Shown in pieces: positions 53,688 to 62,202 of a stretch of 64,000 bases of DNA. A program made the translations under genes and the position numbers. Numbering within the stretch: position 1 is the first letter of the stretch; each line of letters opens with the position of its first letter. The notes beneath the pieces were generated by a model. It was not told the DNA's origin and searched no databases. It saw only the letters and a list, made by a program, of their open reading frames with translations. Source of the DNA: Sphingobacterium corticibacterium (lineage in GTDB: Bacteria > Bacteroidota > Bacteroidia > Sphingobacteriales > Sphingobacteriaceae); contig NZ_SGIT01000002.1 in NCBI RefSeq assembly GCF_004208525.1, positions 124,001 to 188,000 of the forward strand, written 5' to 3'.

Positions 53688-53721
53688 AAAAGGGTTATCC
53701 TGCGGGACAACCCTTTTGCTT
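53688..53721. terminator. Bidirectional terminator between mscS-like gene and minus-strand genes
   Basis: AAAAGGGTT (53688-53696) pairs with AACCCTTTT (53709-53717), with an inner TCC/GGA pairing. T-runs flank it on both strands, so it can serve the converging plus and minus genes. Confidence 0.88.
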
Positions 53722-53862
53722 TCGGCGTATTTCACAACAAGCCTCAACATAAACACTAACCATTAATTAAACCATTAATGACGAACAAAAATTACTCATC
53801 ACAAAGGTGAAGTATTCATATGAAGTAAAGATTAGCGTTGTGTTAAATGAGAAATTATTTCT

Positions 53863-54363
53863 TTATCGTGCATTGGCGATATTAATTCGTTCCAAAACCG
53901 TTTCTATTGTCGTTTTGGCAGCATCCATCATTTTTTGATTTCCCGGATAATCAGCGTCCATCGTCACCGTTTTCCCTTTTTCTTTATACTTGTATTCGAG
54001 TATATAACGTGGAACTGCCCGCCCGTCAATGGAGTCTGTTCTAGATGTTGTCAGATCATCATCCACATTCCAGAATCCCATTTCCATCGCTTTTCGATGT
54101 AGAAAAAGTAGATCATCACTTGTCAACTTTAATTTCTTTTTGATAATTTCATTTTCCCGATTCAGATATTGATAATCTTGTGTCGCCGAATTATAACTGT
54201 TCAACATGGAATCGCGCAAACCGTATTGGATGGAAATATATTCAAAATCTGAATAACGAAAAGGTGCATTCTTGATCATATTGGAATAATAATAAACACA
54301 ATAGATAAAAAAGGATCCGATAATACACAGTGCCAAAAAAATGGCCTTCGCTCTTTTACTCAT
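53863..54363 (-). CDS. Single-helix membrane protein of unknown function
   Basis: 166 residues. One N-terminal helix (AIFLALCIIGSFFIYCVYYY) with a basic start, then a soluble domain that is extracytoplasmic if the N-in rule holds. It contains LKLTSDDLLFLHRKAMEMGFWNV and a beta-rich end with YILEYKYKEKGKTVTMDADYPG. I do not recognise it. A TATTTTTG box (54388 to 54381) lies 17 bases before the start. It follows the NlpC gene on the same strand after an 89-base gap. Confidence 0.7.
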   Translation of the reverse strand: MSKRAKAIFLALCIIGSFFIYCVYYYSNMIKNAPFRYSDFEYISIQYGLRDSMLNSYNSATQDYQYLNRENEIIKKKLKLTSDDLLFLHRKAMEMGFWNVDDDLTTSRTDSIDGRAVPRYILEYKYKEKGKTVTMDADYPGNQKMMDAAKTTIETVLERINIANAR

Positions 54364-54452
54364 GACAAATCAATTTGTCGCAAAAATACACATTAGATGG
54401 AACTTAAACACCAAAGGCAGACGCTTATTAGAATGGATTTGTAATTTGAATG

Positions 54453-55055
54453 TTAGATTTTTGGTGTACCTGCACGTACAAAGTACTTATAATACCAATT
54501 ATCTTTTATGTCGGAGATAATCACCCCTCTTCTGGTGGATACATGTACAAATTTATTATTATGCAGATATACACCTACATGATCGATGTTTCTTCCGCCA
54601 AAAGAGAAAAAGACCAAATCACCTTCCCGCAATTGCCTTTCGTATTTTCGCTTGACCTGATCGCCCATATCCCGGGAAGTACGGGGTAGGTCTTTCCCAT
54701 ACACCTCGCGATACAACATCCCAACGAAGCCAGAACAATCTATGCCCGACGGCTTCGTTCCACCGAGACGATGTGGACTTCCTAGCCACTTATCGATGAA
54801 AGAGTAAAGTGATTTATTGTTCAAATCCCGCGGGGAAACACCCAGTATCGCAGCATAATTGTCTATTCCGGAACCAGACAATGATTTATCACGCGCGTCA
54901 CTTGCATCCGTGGGAATGGATTTACTTGTACTAGATGTACCGTGGTGGGGACGACTCCCGTAGAGTACTTTTCTTTTGGCGCCACAAGATGCCAATAGAA
55001 AAATGGCCATAACCCACGATAATAGCGTAATATACCTATATGATCGGTGCTGCAT
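54453..55055 (-). CDS. NlpC/P60-family lipoprotein peptidase
   Basis: Lipoprotein (Cys24 in IFLLASCG) with a C-terminal NlpC/P60 Cys-peptidase domain: Cys107 in SGIDCSGFVGML, His in DHVGVYL and a second His/Asn-type residue in KFVHVSTRRGV. Hydrolyses the stem peptide of peptidoglycan, typically D-Glu-diaminopimelate bonds. 200 residues. A full promoter abuts the start codon (55090-55060). Confidence 0.93.
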   Translation of the reverse strand: MQHRSYRYITLLSWVMAIFLLASCGAKRKVLYGSRPHHGTSSTSKSIPTDASDARDKSLSGSGIDNYAAILGVSPRDLNNKSLYSFIDKWLGSPHRLGGTKPSGIDCSGFVGMLYREVYGKDLPRTSRDMGDQVKRKYERQLREGDLVFFSFGGRNIDHVGVYLHNNKFVHVSTRRGVIISDIKDNWYYKYFVRAGTPKI

Positions 55056-55059
55056 AGCA

Positions 55060-55090
55060 CAAAAATAAACATCACAATGCGTTTAACAAA
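55060..55090 (-). promoter_or_regulatory. Promoter of the NlpC/P60 gene, nearly leaderless
   Basis: Minus strand: TTTG (55090 to 55087), 19 bases, TATTTTTG (55067 to 55060), four bases before the ATG (55055). Consensus sequence and spacing are both ideal, which implies an mRNA that begins at or next to the start codon. Confidence 0.7.
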
Positions 55091-55124
55091 GTTTGCAGAA
55101 TGATTTTGTATCTTGCGCGCCAAA

Positions 55125-56030
55125 ATGGACAAGGAACAAGTAAAAGGTATTATTGCTGTTGTATTAGGTGCTGCCAGTTTCGGTATATTATCCACCTTTG
55201 TTAAAAAAGCTTATGCGCAAGGTTTCACGCTGGGCGAGGTAACGGGCATCCAAGCTTTTTTTGGCATGCTGTTTTTATGGATACTCATCGGAATAATGTT
55301 TATCATAAACAAAGGTTATTTTTCCAAATATCCTTCCACTTCTCCGAAATGGCACATCGTCGTCAGTGGATTATCCACCGGCGCCGTCAGTATTTTGTAT
55401 TACAAAAGTGTCCAGCTTGTTCCAGCATCCTTAGCTATCATTCTATTGATGCAATATATTTGGATCGGGCAACTGATCGAATTTATTTTCTTCAAAACAA
55501 AGCTTACAAGACGACAAAGCATTGGTATCGCCGCCATCTTAGGAAGTACCGTTCTCGCAACCGGTTTAGTAGAACACGACTTTAAATCGATTAGCGTTGT
55601 CGGTATTGGCTACGGACTCCTTGCGGCTACCGCCTACGCCATATTTATTATTGTCAGTGGACGTGTCGGCAACGACCATCCCCCTCTTCAAAAAAGTGCC
55701 TATATGATTATTGGGGCTTTTCTGTTGGTGTTTGTGTTGTTACAACCGCTTACCCTTTTTACGTCTTCGGTTTTTTCTTCTCTATGGCGTTATGGATTGT
55801 TACTCGCCATTTTCGGGACAGTCCTCCCCCCTCTTTTATTCTCGTATGGAATCCCAAAAACGGGGGTATCACTCGGAAATATCCTGAGTTACATTGAATT
55901 GCCTGTAGCGGTTTGTATGTCTTACATTGTTTTAAAGGAACACGTATCCTTATTACAGTTTATGGGTGTAGCCGGTATATTGGTCGTGGTGGTATTACTG
56001 AATATCCAGAAACGCCGAATGCAACACTAA
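55125..56030 (+). CDS. EamA/DMT-family transporter
   Basis: Ten-helix transporter made of two EamA repeats, 301 residues from the ATG at 55125 (MDKEQVKGIIAVVLGAASFG). The second half ends YGIPKTGVSLGNILSYIELPVAVCMSYIVLKE, the usual end of the RhaT/EamA family. Metabolite exporter; substrate unknown. Divergent from nlpC and convergent with mtaB (2-base gap). Confidence 0.88.
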   Translation: MDKEQVKGIIAVVLGAASFGILSTFVKKAYAQGFTLGEVTGIQAFFGMLFLWILIGIMFIINKGYFSKYPSTSPKWHIVVSGLSTGAVSILYYKSVQLVPASLAIILLMQYIWIGQLIEFIFFKTKLTRRQSIGIAAILGSTVLATGLVEHDFKSISVVGIGYGLLAATAYAIFIIVSGRVGNDHPPLQKSAYMIIGAFLLVFVLLQPLTLFTSSVFSSLWRYGLLLAIFGTVLPPLLFSYGIPKTGVSLGNILSYIELPVAVCMSYIVLKEHVSLLQFMGVAGILVVVVLLNIQKRRMQH

Positions 56031-56032
56031 AC

Positions 56033-57352
56033 TTAGTGTACCAAAAGCTCCGGTAATTCTTCAATCTCTACCTCACATTGATCGGTAATAGTTGTGAATT
56101 TGACCGGCACGATTTCATTGACCAATAAAGGATCATACAACGAGCGTACTTTTACATAATTTTTAGAGAAGCCGTGCATATAACCGTCTTTAACATCACT
56201 CTCAAACAACACCTCTCCGACTTTCCCTAACTGTTTTTCATAAAATGCTCTCCGCTTTTTCTCGGAAAGGATATGTAACATTTTACTTCTATCACTACGC
56301 TGTGCTCCCGGAACAGCTCCTTCCATCTGAGCGGCAATGGTGTTTTCTCGTTCGGAGTAGGTAAAGACGTGCAGGTAGGAAATATCCATTTCGTTCAGGA
56401 AATTGTATGTATCTAGGAAGTCTTCCCGCGTTTCGCCCGGAAACCCAACGATAACATCTACACCTATACAACAGTCAGGCATCAACGATTTTATCTTCGC
56501 GACGCGTTCCGCATAAAGCTCGCGTTTATAACGTCGACGCATTTTCGCCAATACATTATTACTTCCCGATTGCAAAGGCATGTGGAAATGTGGTACAAAC
56601 CGCTTAGACTGTGCTACAAACTCAATGATTTCATTCGCTAGTAAGTTCGGTTCAATAGAGGAAATACGTATACGGTCTATACCTTCCACCTCATCTAACG
56701 CTTTCACCAAATCTAAAAAACGGTCTTGCCGCTTCCCATCCCGTATACCGTAATCACCAATATTCACGCCCGTCAGTACAATTTCTTTCACGCCCGAGGC
56801 CGCAATTTCCTCAGCCTGTCGCACAATATCTTCAATCTTACCCGAACGGCTTGCTCCACGTGCCAACGGAATCGTACAGAAGGTACACGAATAGTCACAA
56901 CCATCTTGCACTTTTAGGAAGGTACGGGTGCGATCACCGATAGAATAAGCCGAGACAAATTGGTGTGTCTCGTCAATTGGTCCATTATGAACAACCGCTT
57001 TTTCCTGTTTCGTTAGGTCGTTGATGTGTTGAATGATATTAAATTTCTCCGCAGCCCCCAACACCATATCGACCCCCGGAATTTCCGCTATCTCTCTCGG
57101 TTTTAACTGAGCATAGCATCCTACGATGGTGATATAGGCATTGGGCGAATGCTTTAGGGCTTCTTTCACGACCTTACGACACTTTTTATCGGCATGATCC
57201 GTTACCGAACAGGTATTAATGACATATACATCTGCCTTGCTATTAAATGGGGTGGTTTCATAGCCTGCTTCCTTGAAAATCCTGCCGATAGAAGACGTTT
57301 CTGAATAATTCAGTTTACATCCCAACGTATAAAAAGCTACTTTTTTGTTCAT
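56033..57352 (-). CDS. mtaB: tRNA (N6-threonylcarbamoyladenosine-37 2-methylthio) methylthiotransferase
   Basis: Radical-SAM methylthiotransferase that makes ms2t6A37. An N-terminal UPF0004 domain with [13 protein letters not shown] and three Cys precedes a radical-SAM core with the cluster motif [15 protein letters not shown] and [20 protein letters not shown], and a C-terminal TRAM-like end. The start [13 protein letters not shown] and the length of 439 residues match MtaB rather than MiaB. Confidence 0.94.
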   Translation of the reverse strand: MNKKVAFYTLGCKLNYSETSSIGRIFKEAGYETTPFNSKADVYVINTCSVTDHADKKCRKVVKEALKHSPNAYITIVGCYAQLKPREIAEIPGVDMVLGAAEKFNIIQHINDLTKQEKAVVHNGPIDETHQFVSAYSIGDRTRTFLKVQDGCDYSCTFCTIPLARGASRSGKIEDIVRQAEEIAASGVKEIVLTGVNIGDYGIRDGKRQDRFLDLVKALDEVEGIDRIRISSIEPNLLANEIIEFVAQSKRFVPHFHMPLQSGSNNVLAKMRRRYKRELYAERVAKIKSLMPDCCIGVDVIVGFPGETREDFLDTYNFLNEMDISYLHVFTYSERENTIAAQMEGAVPGAQRSDRSKMLHILSEKKRRAFYEKQLGKVGEVLFESDVKDGYMHGFSKNYVKVRSLYDPLLVNEIVPVKFTTITDQCEVEIEELPELLVH

Positions 57353-57419
57353 GACGATTTTACAAAGTTACTTTTTTTTCCCTCAAAAAAAGATTAAAAA
57401 GACCTATCTTCGTAGTCAT

Positions 57420-58241
57420 ATGAAACAATATTTGGATTTATTGAAGCATGTTTATGAAAACGGGGTTGATAAAACCGATCGTACGGGTACAGGGACGCGC
57501 AGTGTCTTCGGTTACCAGATGCGCTTCAACCTAAAAGATGGTTTTCCGTTGGTGACCACCAAAAAATTACATCTTCGTTCTATCATACACGAACTGATCT
57601 GGTTTTTAAAAGGCGATACGAATATCCAGTATTTAAAAGAAAATGGGGTAAGCATTTGGGATGAATGGGCGGATGAAAATGGTAATTTAGGACCTGTATA
57701 CGGTTCACAATGGCGTTCTTGGCCAACACCGGACGGCCGTCATATCGACCAAATAGCGAAAGTTTTGGAGCAGCTTAAAAAATCTCCTGATTCCCGCAGA
57801 ATTATCGTGTCTGCATGGAATGTTGCTGAAATAGAAAACATGGCACTGCCACCTTGTCACGCTTTTTTCCAATTTTATGTTGCACCTGCTCAACCTGAAA
57901 AGGGTATATTGAAGCCACAGCTTTCTTGCCAACTTTACCAGCGGAGCGCAGATATTTTCCTAGGCGTACCTTTCAATATTGCTTCCTACGCTTTGCTGAC
58001 CATGATGGTTGCCCAAGTATGCGATATGGAAGCAGGTGATTTTATACATACATTGGGAGACGCCCATATATACAGCAATCATTTTGAGCAAACGGAACTG
58101 CAATTGAGCAGAGAACCGAAATCACTGCCGACGATGAAAATAAATCCGGATGTGCACGATATTTTCGATTTTAAGTTTGAAGATTTTGAACTGGAGAATT
58201 ATCAGTTTCATCCCCACATCAAGGCACCGGTAGCGGTGTAA
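57420..58241 (+). CDS. thyA: Thymidylate synthase
   Basis: Methylates dUMP to dTMP. It starts [26 protein letters not shown] and carries the active Cys in [35 protein letters not shown] and [12 protein letters not shown]. 273 residues. The frame is open to 57345, but the conserved N-terminus begins at 57420. It is followed by folA (22-base gap), the usual thyA-folA pair, since thyA uses folate and folA regenerates it. Confidence 0.98.
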   Translation: MKQYLDLLKHVYENGVDKTDRTGTGTRSVFGYQMRFNLKDGFPLVTTKKLHLRSIIHELIWFLKGDTNIQYLKENGVSIWDEWADENGNLGPVYGSQWRSWPTPDGRHIDQIAKVLEQLKKSPDSRRIIVSAWNVAEIENMALPPCHAFFQFYVAPAQPEKGILKPQLSCQLYQRSADIFLGVPFNIASYALLTMMVAQVCDMEAGDFIHTLGDAHIYSNHFEQTELQLSREPKSLPTMKINPDVHDIFDFKFEDFELENYQFHPHIKAPVAV

Positions 58242-58263
58242 TTCGTGTGTTAAGAGAAAACAA

Positions 58264-58761
58264 ATGAACAATCTAAAAATAACACTAATTGTAGCCGCAG
58301 CGGAGAACAATGCTATTGGAAAAAACAATCAGATGTTGTGGCATCTACCCGATGATTTTAAATATTTCAAACAGCATACGTTAGATCATTCGGTTGTCAT
58401 GGGTCGAAAAACATATGAGTCCATAGGCAAACCGTTGCCACAACGCCGTAACATTGTCCTGACAAAAGATTTGAATTGGTCCAAGGAAGACATTGATGTG
58501 GCGAACTCACTAGATGAGGTACTAACATATTGTCGGGATGAAAGAGAAATCTTCATCATTGGTGGTGCCAAGATTTATCAACAGGCACTTCCACTTGCGC
58601 AAAAAGTGTTATTAACACGGGTACATACCACCTTGAATGGCGACGCCTATTTTCCGGAACTTCCCCCAGCGGAGTGGAAAAAGGTAAGTGAGGACAGGCA
58701 TGTGCAAGACGAACGCCATGCCTATGATTTTACTTTTGAAGTTTGGGAGCGGACGATATAG
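58264..58761 (+). CDS. folA: Dihydrofolate reductase
   Basis: Reduces dihydrofolate formed by ThyA. 165 residues with LIVAAAENNAIGKNNQMLWHLPDDFKYFK, VVMGRKTYESIGKPLPQRRNIVLT and IFIIGGAKIYQQALPLA. The last 32 bases overlap the end of ddl on the opposite strand. Confidence 0.97.
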   Translation: MNNLKITLIVAAAENNAIGKNNQMLWHLPDDFKYFKQHTLDHSVVMGRKTYESIGKPLPQRRNIVLTKDLNWSKEDIDVANSLDEVLTYCRDEREIFIIGGAKIYQQALPLAQKVLLTRVHTTLNGDAYFPELPPAEWKKVSEDRHVQDERHAYDFTFEVWERTI

Positions 58762-59752
58762 CTGCCTCAATTAATTCTGCGTAAAAATCACCCTCTTTCA
58801 TACCCAATGCGCGAACCTGCTGTGGAATAAAACTCTGTGCTGTCTGGCCGGGAATGGTGTTGATTTCAATAAAGTAAAATTTATCCGTACCAGTTTCTAA
58901 AAAGAAATCCACACGCACCATCCCTTTGCAATTCAGACGGACATAAATATCCCGAATAATCCGGGAAGCTCTCTCCTGCTGATCTGCAGTCAGGTCGGCA
59001 GGTGTGATTTCTTCCGTTAAGCCGGCCACATACTTCGCTTCGAAATCGAAAAACTCCCGTGTCGTACGAACTTCCGTAGCAGGCAACACAATCAACTCCC
59101 CTTCTGCATTTCGAAAGATACCTTGCGAAAATTCTCTTCCGGTGACAAATTCCTCAACAAGGACTTGCGCGCCGGTATTCGCCGCATCAAAAGCTTTATC
59201 CAATGCGACCTGCAAGTCTGACGACGCTTTCACTTTAGACATTCCGATGCTGCTTCCACCCGCATTGGGCTTTACAAACAGGGGTAAGGTCAGGTTTTGT
59301 TGTACGATATGGGGCGCGTCGCTTCGGTGTGTAGCAAATAACAATACGGAGTTCGCTACGTATAGATCCTGGATATCCCTTACAATAGCTTTCGTATACC
59401 CTTTGTTCATTGTTAACGCTGATGTCAACGCATCACAGGAGGTATAAGGCAGTCCAATCATATCAAAATAACCCTGCAATCGGCCATCCTCCCCCGGCGA
59501 ACCGTGCAAGATGATAAAAGCGACATCAAATGTAACGATGTGTCCATCGATATCCAACGAAAAATTCTCTCTGTTTACCGAAATCTTAATACCAGCTTCC
59601 GTTACGTAGAACCAGGTATCCAACGTAATCGTTATCGGATATACCTCATATTTTTCTTTGTCGAGCTGCGCCTGTACAAATGCAGCACTCTTGAAAGAAA
59701 CCTCTGCCTCTCCGGTATACCCCCCGGTAATTAAAGCTATTTTTGTTTTCAT
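58730..59752 (-). CDS. ddl: D-alanine--D-alanine ligase
   Basis: ATP-grasp enzyme that makes the D-Ala-D-Ala dipeptide of peptidoglycan. Motifs are LHGSPGEDGRLQGYFDMIGLPYTS, LFVKPNAGGSSIGMSKV, FDFEAKYVAG (the Lys-Tyr pair of D-Ala ligases is kept, so D-lactate use is unlikely) and YFIEINTIPGQTAQS. I start at 59752 (MKTKIALITGGYTGEAEVS); the longer frame to 59809 adds unrelated sequence. 340 residues. The gene ends 32 bases inside folA. Confidence 0.96.
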   Translation of the reverse strand: MKTKIALITGGYTGEAEVSFKSAAFVQAQLDKEKYEVYPITITLDTWFYVTEAGIKISVNRENFSLDIDGHIVTFDVAFIILHGSPGEDGRLQGYFDMIGLPYTSCDALTSALTMNKGYTKAIVRDIQDLYVANSVLLFATHRSDAPHIVQQNLTLPLFVKPNAGGSSIGMSKVKASSDLQVALDKAFDAANTGAQVLVEEFVTGREFSQGIFRNAEGELIVLPATEVRTTREFFDFEAKYVAGLTEEITPADLTADQQERASRIIRDIYVRLNCKGMVRVDFFLETGTDKFYFIEINTIPGQTAQSFIPQQVRALGMKEGDFYAELIEAAISSAPKLQK

Positions 59753-59815
59753 TTTTATTTTTGTTAGAAAGTTAGAGGATAATTGCAAATTAATGTTAAA
59801 CGAACGCAAATATAA

Positions 59816-59846
59816 CTTGTGTTACGGGGAAAAAAGAATAATTTTG
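59816..59846 (+). promoter_or_regulatory. Promoter of the PASTA-mltG unit
   Basis: CTTG (59816-59819), 19 bases, TAATTTTG (59839-59846). The leader to the ATG at 59907 is 60 bases, longer than at other promoters here. Confidence 0.55.
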
Positions 59847-59906
59847 TCTATTATATTGCATGTTCGCGCATGATATAGATGTGCTTTATTATATTAGAAA
59901 CAACAC

Positions 59907-60662
59907 ATGTCGAAATTATTACTGTATCTAAGAACAGATACGTTTAGAAAAAATTTAATTGGAGCGATGATTGCACTTGCACTCTTATTTTTAGGTGTTT
60001 ATTTCGGACTTCAATGGTATACGAAGCATGGGGTTTCGATTGAAGTACCGCAGGTAAAGGGATTACATATCGATGATGCCATTCAAACATTAGAGAAAGC
60101 CGATTTAGAATATTCGATTGATTATGTGTACCAGATGGATGCAAAACCGGGACTTGTCATGGAGCAAGATCCAGACCCAAAATCACAGGTAAAAACGGGA
60201 AGGACAATCTATTTAACCATCATCACCGAAACACCACCTGAAGTCGCCTTCCCCGATATCATTGACAAAACGTTTATAGAAGCCTCTGCTATTTTGAGAA
60301 ACCAATCGCTTAAAATCGCGGACACCGTCTATGTGGCAGATATCGCACGGGATGTTGTATTAGATGTTAAATTTGGGGGGCAACCGCTAAAAGCCGGACG
60401 GCCTATCCCGAAAGGTTCTCAGATAACCCTTGTGCTCGGTAATGGGCAAGGAGCGGATGATATCGAAGTCCCCAATCTCATCGGTTTATCATTACCTGAA
60501 GCACGATTTGCACTTTCGGGGGTGGGATTAAGTTTAGGCAATATCACGTATTCTGGCGTGATAACAGATTCATTGTCCAGCACCATCGTTTTCCAACAAC
60601 CGGATACCACTGCAGGGTTTGTCAGTATGGGTAGTGCGGTGAATGTAACGTTAGCGAACTAA
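59907..60662 (+). CDS. Single-pass PASTA-repeat protein
   Basis: 251 residues: a short cytoplasmic start, one membrane helix (about 18-38: ALALLFLGVYFGLQWY) and three PASTA domains outside (about 45-110, 112-185, 188-251; for example VPQVKGLHIDDAIQTLEKADL, VPNLIGLSLPEARFALSGVG). PASTA domains bind peptidoglycan fragments; no kinase domain is attached. It sits 5 bases before mltG and next to ddl, so a role in wall growth is likely. Exact function unknown. Confidence 0.88.
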   Translation: MSKLLLYLRTDTFRKNLIGAMIALALLFLGVYFGLQWYTKHGVSIEVPQVKGLHIDDAIQTLEKADLEYSIDYVYQMDAKPGLVMEQDPDPKSQVKTGRTIYLTIITETPPEVAFPDIIDKTFIEASAILRNQSLKIADTVYVADIARDVVLDVKFGGQPLKAGRPIPKGSQITLVLGNGQGADDIEVPNLIGLSLPEARFALSGVGLSLGNITYSGVITDSLSSTIVFQQPDTTAGFVSMGSAVNVTLAN

Positions 60663-60667
60663 AAAAC

Positions 60668-61711
60668 ATGGCAGAGAAAAAAAAACGTTTTCGGAAGGTA
60701 TTCGGCATTATACTCTTGTTGTTATTCTTTGCAGGAGCTGTAGTGGCATGGATAGGTTATCAGGCTTTTATGGGGCCGAGTGTCACCGATAAGCAGGAAT
60801 ATCTGTATATCAAGACAAACGATACTTTTGAAGATGTACTACACACGGTGACCGAACAACAAATTGTAAAGAATCCAACACTTTTTCGCTATATCGCGGA
60901 TGCAATGGAATATCCAGACAATGTAAAGCCGGGACGTTACAAGCTTACCGAAGGCATGTCTAACAGACGTTTAATCGGAAATCTTAGGGGGGGGTATCAA
61001 GAAGCGGTCAAGTTTAGGTTTGAAAACATCCGTCTTAAAGAGAACTTCGCCGCTTTGCTCGGTAAAAACTTTGAAGCGGATTCGACCACTTTTATCGAAA
61101 TCCTCGGTAATGAAGAGGTCGCCGAGTCGTACGGATTTACCTCGGAAAATTTCTTCACCATGTTTATTCCAAACACCTACGAGATTTATTGGAATACCGC
61201 TCCGAACAAAATTATCACACGCTTTCACGACGAATACAACAAGTTTTGGACACCCGATCGCAAAGAAAAAGCAGCGGCTATTGGTTTAAGACCACAGGAA
61301 GTGAGTATCCTCGCTTCTATTGTAAAGGGAGAGGCATTGCATACCGATGAGATGCCCGATATTGCAGGGCTCTACCTCAATCGCCTGGAAAAAGGGATGC
61401 TATTACAAGCAGATCCTACCGTCATCTTCGCGAACAACGACTTTACCATTAGACGTGTCCTCAACAGGCATCTCACCATCGACAATCCCTACAACACGTA
61501 TCGATATGGAGGACTGCCTCCCGGACCGATTATGCTTCCCAGCATTGCATCTATCGACGCTGTTCTTAACCATAAAAAGCATGATTACATTTATATGTGT
61601 GCCAAAGATGATTTTTCCGGTTACCATAATTTTGCGAGAACACAGGCAGAACATTTAGTCAATGCGCGAAAGTTTCAGCGCGCATTGACGGAACGGAATA
61701 TTATGCGATAG
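60668..61711 (+). CDS. mltG: Endolytic murein transglycosylase
   Basis: Inner-membrane enzyme that cuts nascent glycan strands. One N-terminal helix (IILLLLFFAGAVVAWIGY) is followed by a YceG domain: a LysM-like part (about 50-110), then ILASIVKGEALHTDEMPDIAGLYLNRLEKGM with the Glu of the SIVxxE motif, and LQADPTVIF and YGGLPPGPIMLPS. 347 residues. It is coupled to the PASTA gene (5 bases) and followed by the thioesterase gene (10 bases). Confidence 0.95.
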   Translation: MAEKKKRFRKVFGIILLLLFFAGAVVAWIGYQAFMGPSVTDKQEYLYIKTNDTFEDVLHTVTEQQIVKNPTLFRYIADAMEYPDNVKPGRYKLTEGMSNRRLIGNLRGGYQEAVKFRFENIRLKENFAALLGKNFEADSTTFIEILGNEEVAESYGFTSENFFTMFIPNTYEIYWNTAPNKIITRFHDEYNKFWTPDRKEKAAAIGLRPQEVSILASIVKGEALHTDEMPDIAGLYLNRLEKGMLLQADPTVIFANNDFTIRRVLNRHLTIDNPYNTYRYGGLPPGPIMLPSIASIDAVLNHKKHDYIYMCAKDDFSGYHNFARTQAEHLVNARKFQRALTERNIMR

Positions 61712-61721
61712 GAGGAACGAA

Positions 61722-62126
61722 ATGTTTACACACGAAACCACGTTACGTATACGCTATGCAGAGACTGACCAAATGGGGTATGTATATTATGGAAATTACG
61801 CATCATTCTATGAAGTAGCCCGTACGGAAATGCTGCGCAGCACTGGGATTTCCTATAAGGAATTAGAGGATATCGGTGTTATGCTACCTGTTACCGATTT
61901 GGTCTGTAAATATTATCAACCCGCCCGGTACGATGACTTGATAACGATTAAAACCGCTATTAAAGAAAAACCGGTGGTGCGTATTCAATTTGACTATGAA
62001 ATATACAACCAAAATGGTGTATTGCTGAATACAGGCTATACACAACTTGTATTTGTCGATATGAAAAAGAATAGACCCTGTCGCGCTCCTCAAATTTTCC
62101 AGGAAAAGATGGCGTCTTTTTTTTAA
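61722..62126 (+). CDS. YbgC/4-hydroxybenzoyl-CoA-type acyl-CoA thioesterase
   Basis: Hot-dog-fold thioesterase of 134 residues. Family signature with catalytic Asp: RIRYAETDQMGYVYYGNYASFYEVARTEMLR, then PVTDLVCKYYQPARYDD. Substrate not known; in this phylum the gene often sits near wall or ribosomal genes. A weak hairpin (AAAAGA/TCTTTT, 62104-62120) with a T-run overlaps its stop and may terminate the unit before rpsA. Confidence 0.88.
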   Translation: MFTHETTLRIRYAETDQMGYVYYGNYASFYEVARTEMLRSTGISYKELEDIGVMLPVTDLVCKYYQPARYDDLITIKTAIKEKPVVRIQFDYEIYNQNGVLLNTGYTQLVFVDMKKNRPCRAPQIFQEKMASFF

Positions 62127-62135
62127 TATAATCTA

Positions 62136-62163
62136 TTGTAAATAAAAGTTTTTCGTATCTTTG
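62136..62163 (+). promoter_or_regulatory. Promoter of rpsA
   Basis: TTG (62136-62138), 17 bases, TATCTTTG (62156-62163). A 39-base leader follows, with a hairpin near its 5' end. Confidence 0.75.
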
Positions 62164-62167
62164 CAGT

Positions 62168-62190
62168 CCTTGCAACGCAAGGAAAAGGAG
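62168..62190 (+). promoter_or_regulatory. rpsA leader hairpin and purine-rich AAGGAG
   Basis: CCTTGC (62168-62173) pairs with GCAAGG (62177-62182) over a 3-base loop at the predicted 5' end of the transcript. It is followed by GAAAAGGAG (62182-62190) 12 bases before the ATG. A Shine-Dalgarno-like run is unusual in this phylum; the hairpin may stabilise the mRNA or take part in S1 autoregulation. Confidence 0.5.
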
Positions 62191-62202
62191 AATTAATAAT
62201 TA

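Noticed and set aside
58730..59752. D-Ala-D-Lac (vancomycin resistance type) ligase
   Set aside because: The Lys-Tyr pair in EAKY is retained as in D-Ala-D-Ala ligases, and no vanH/vanX-like genes are adjacent.
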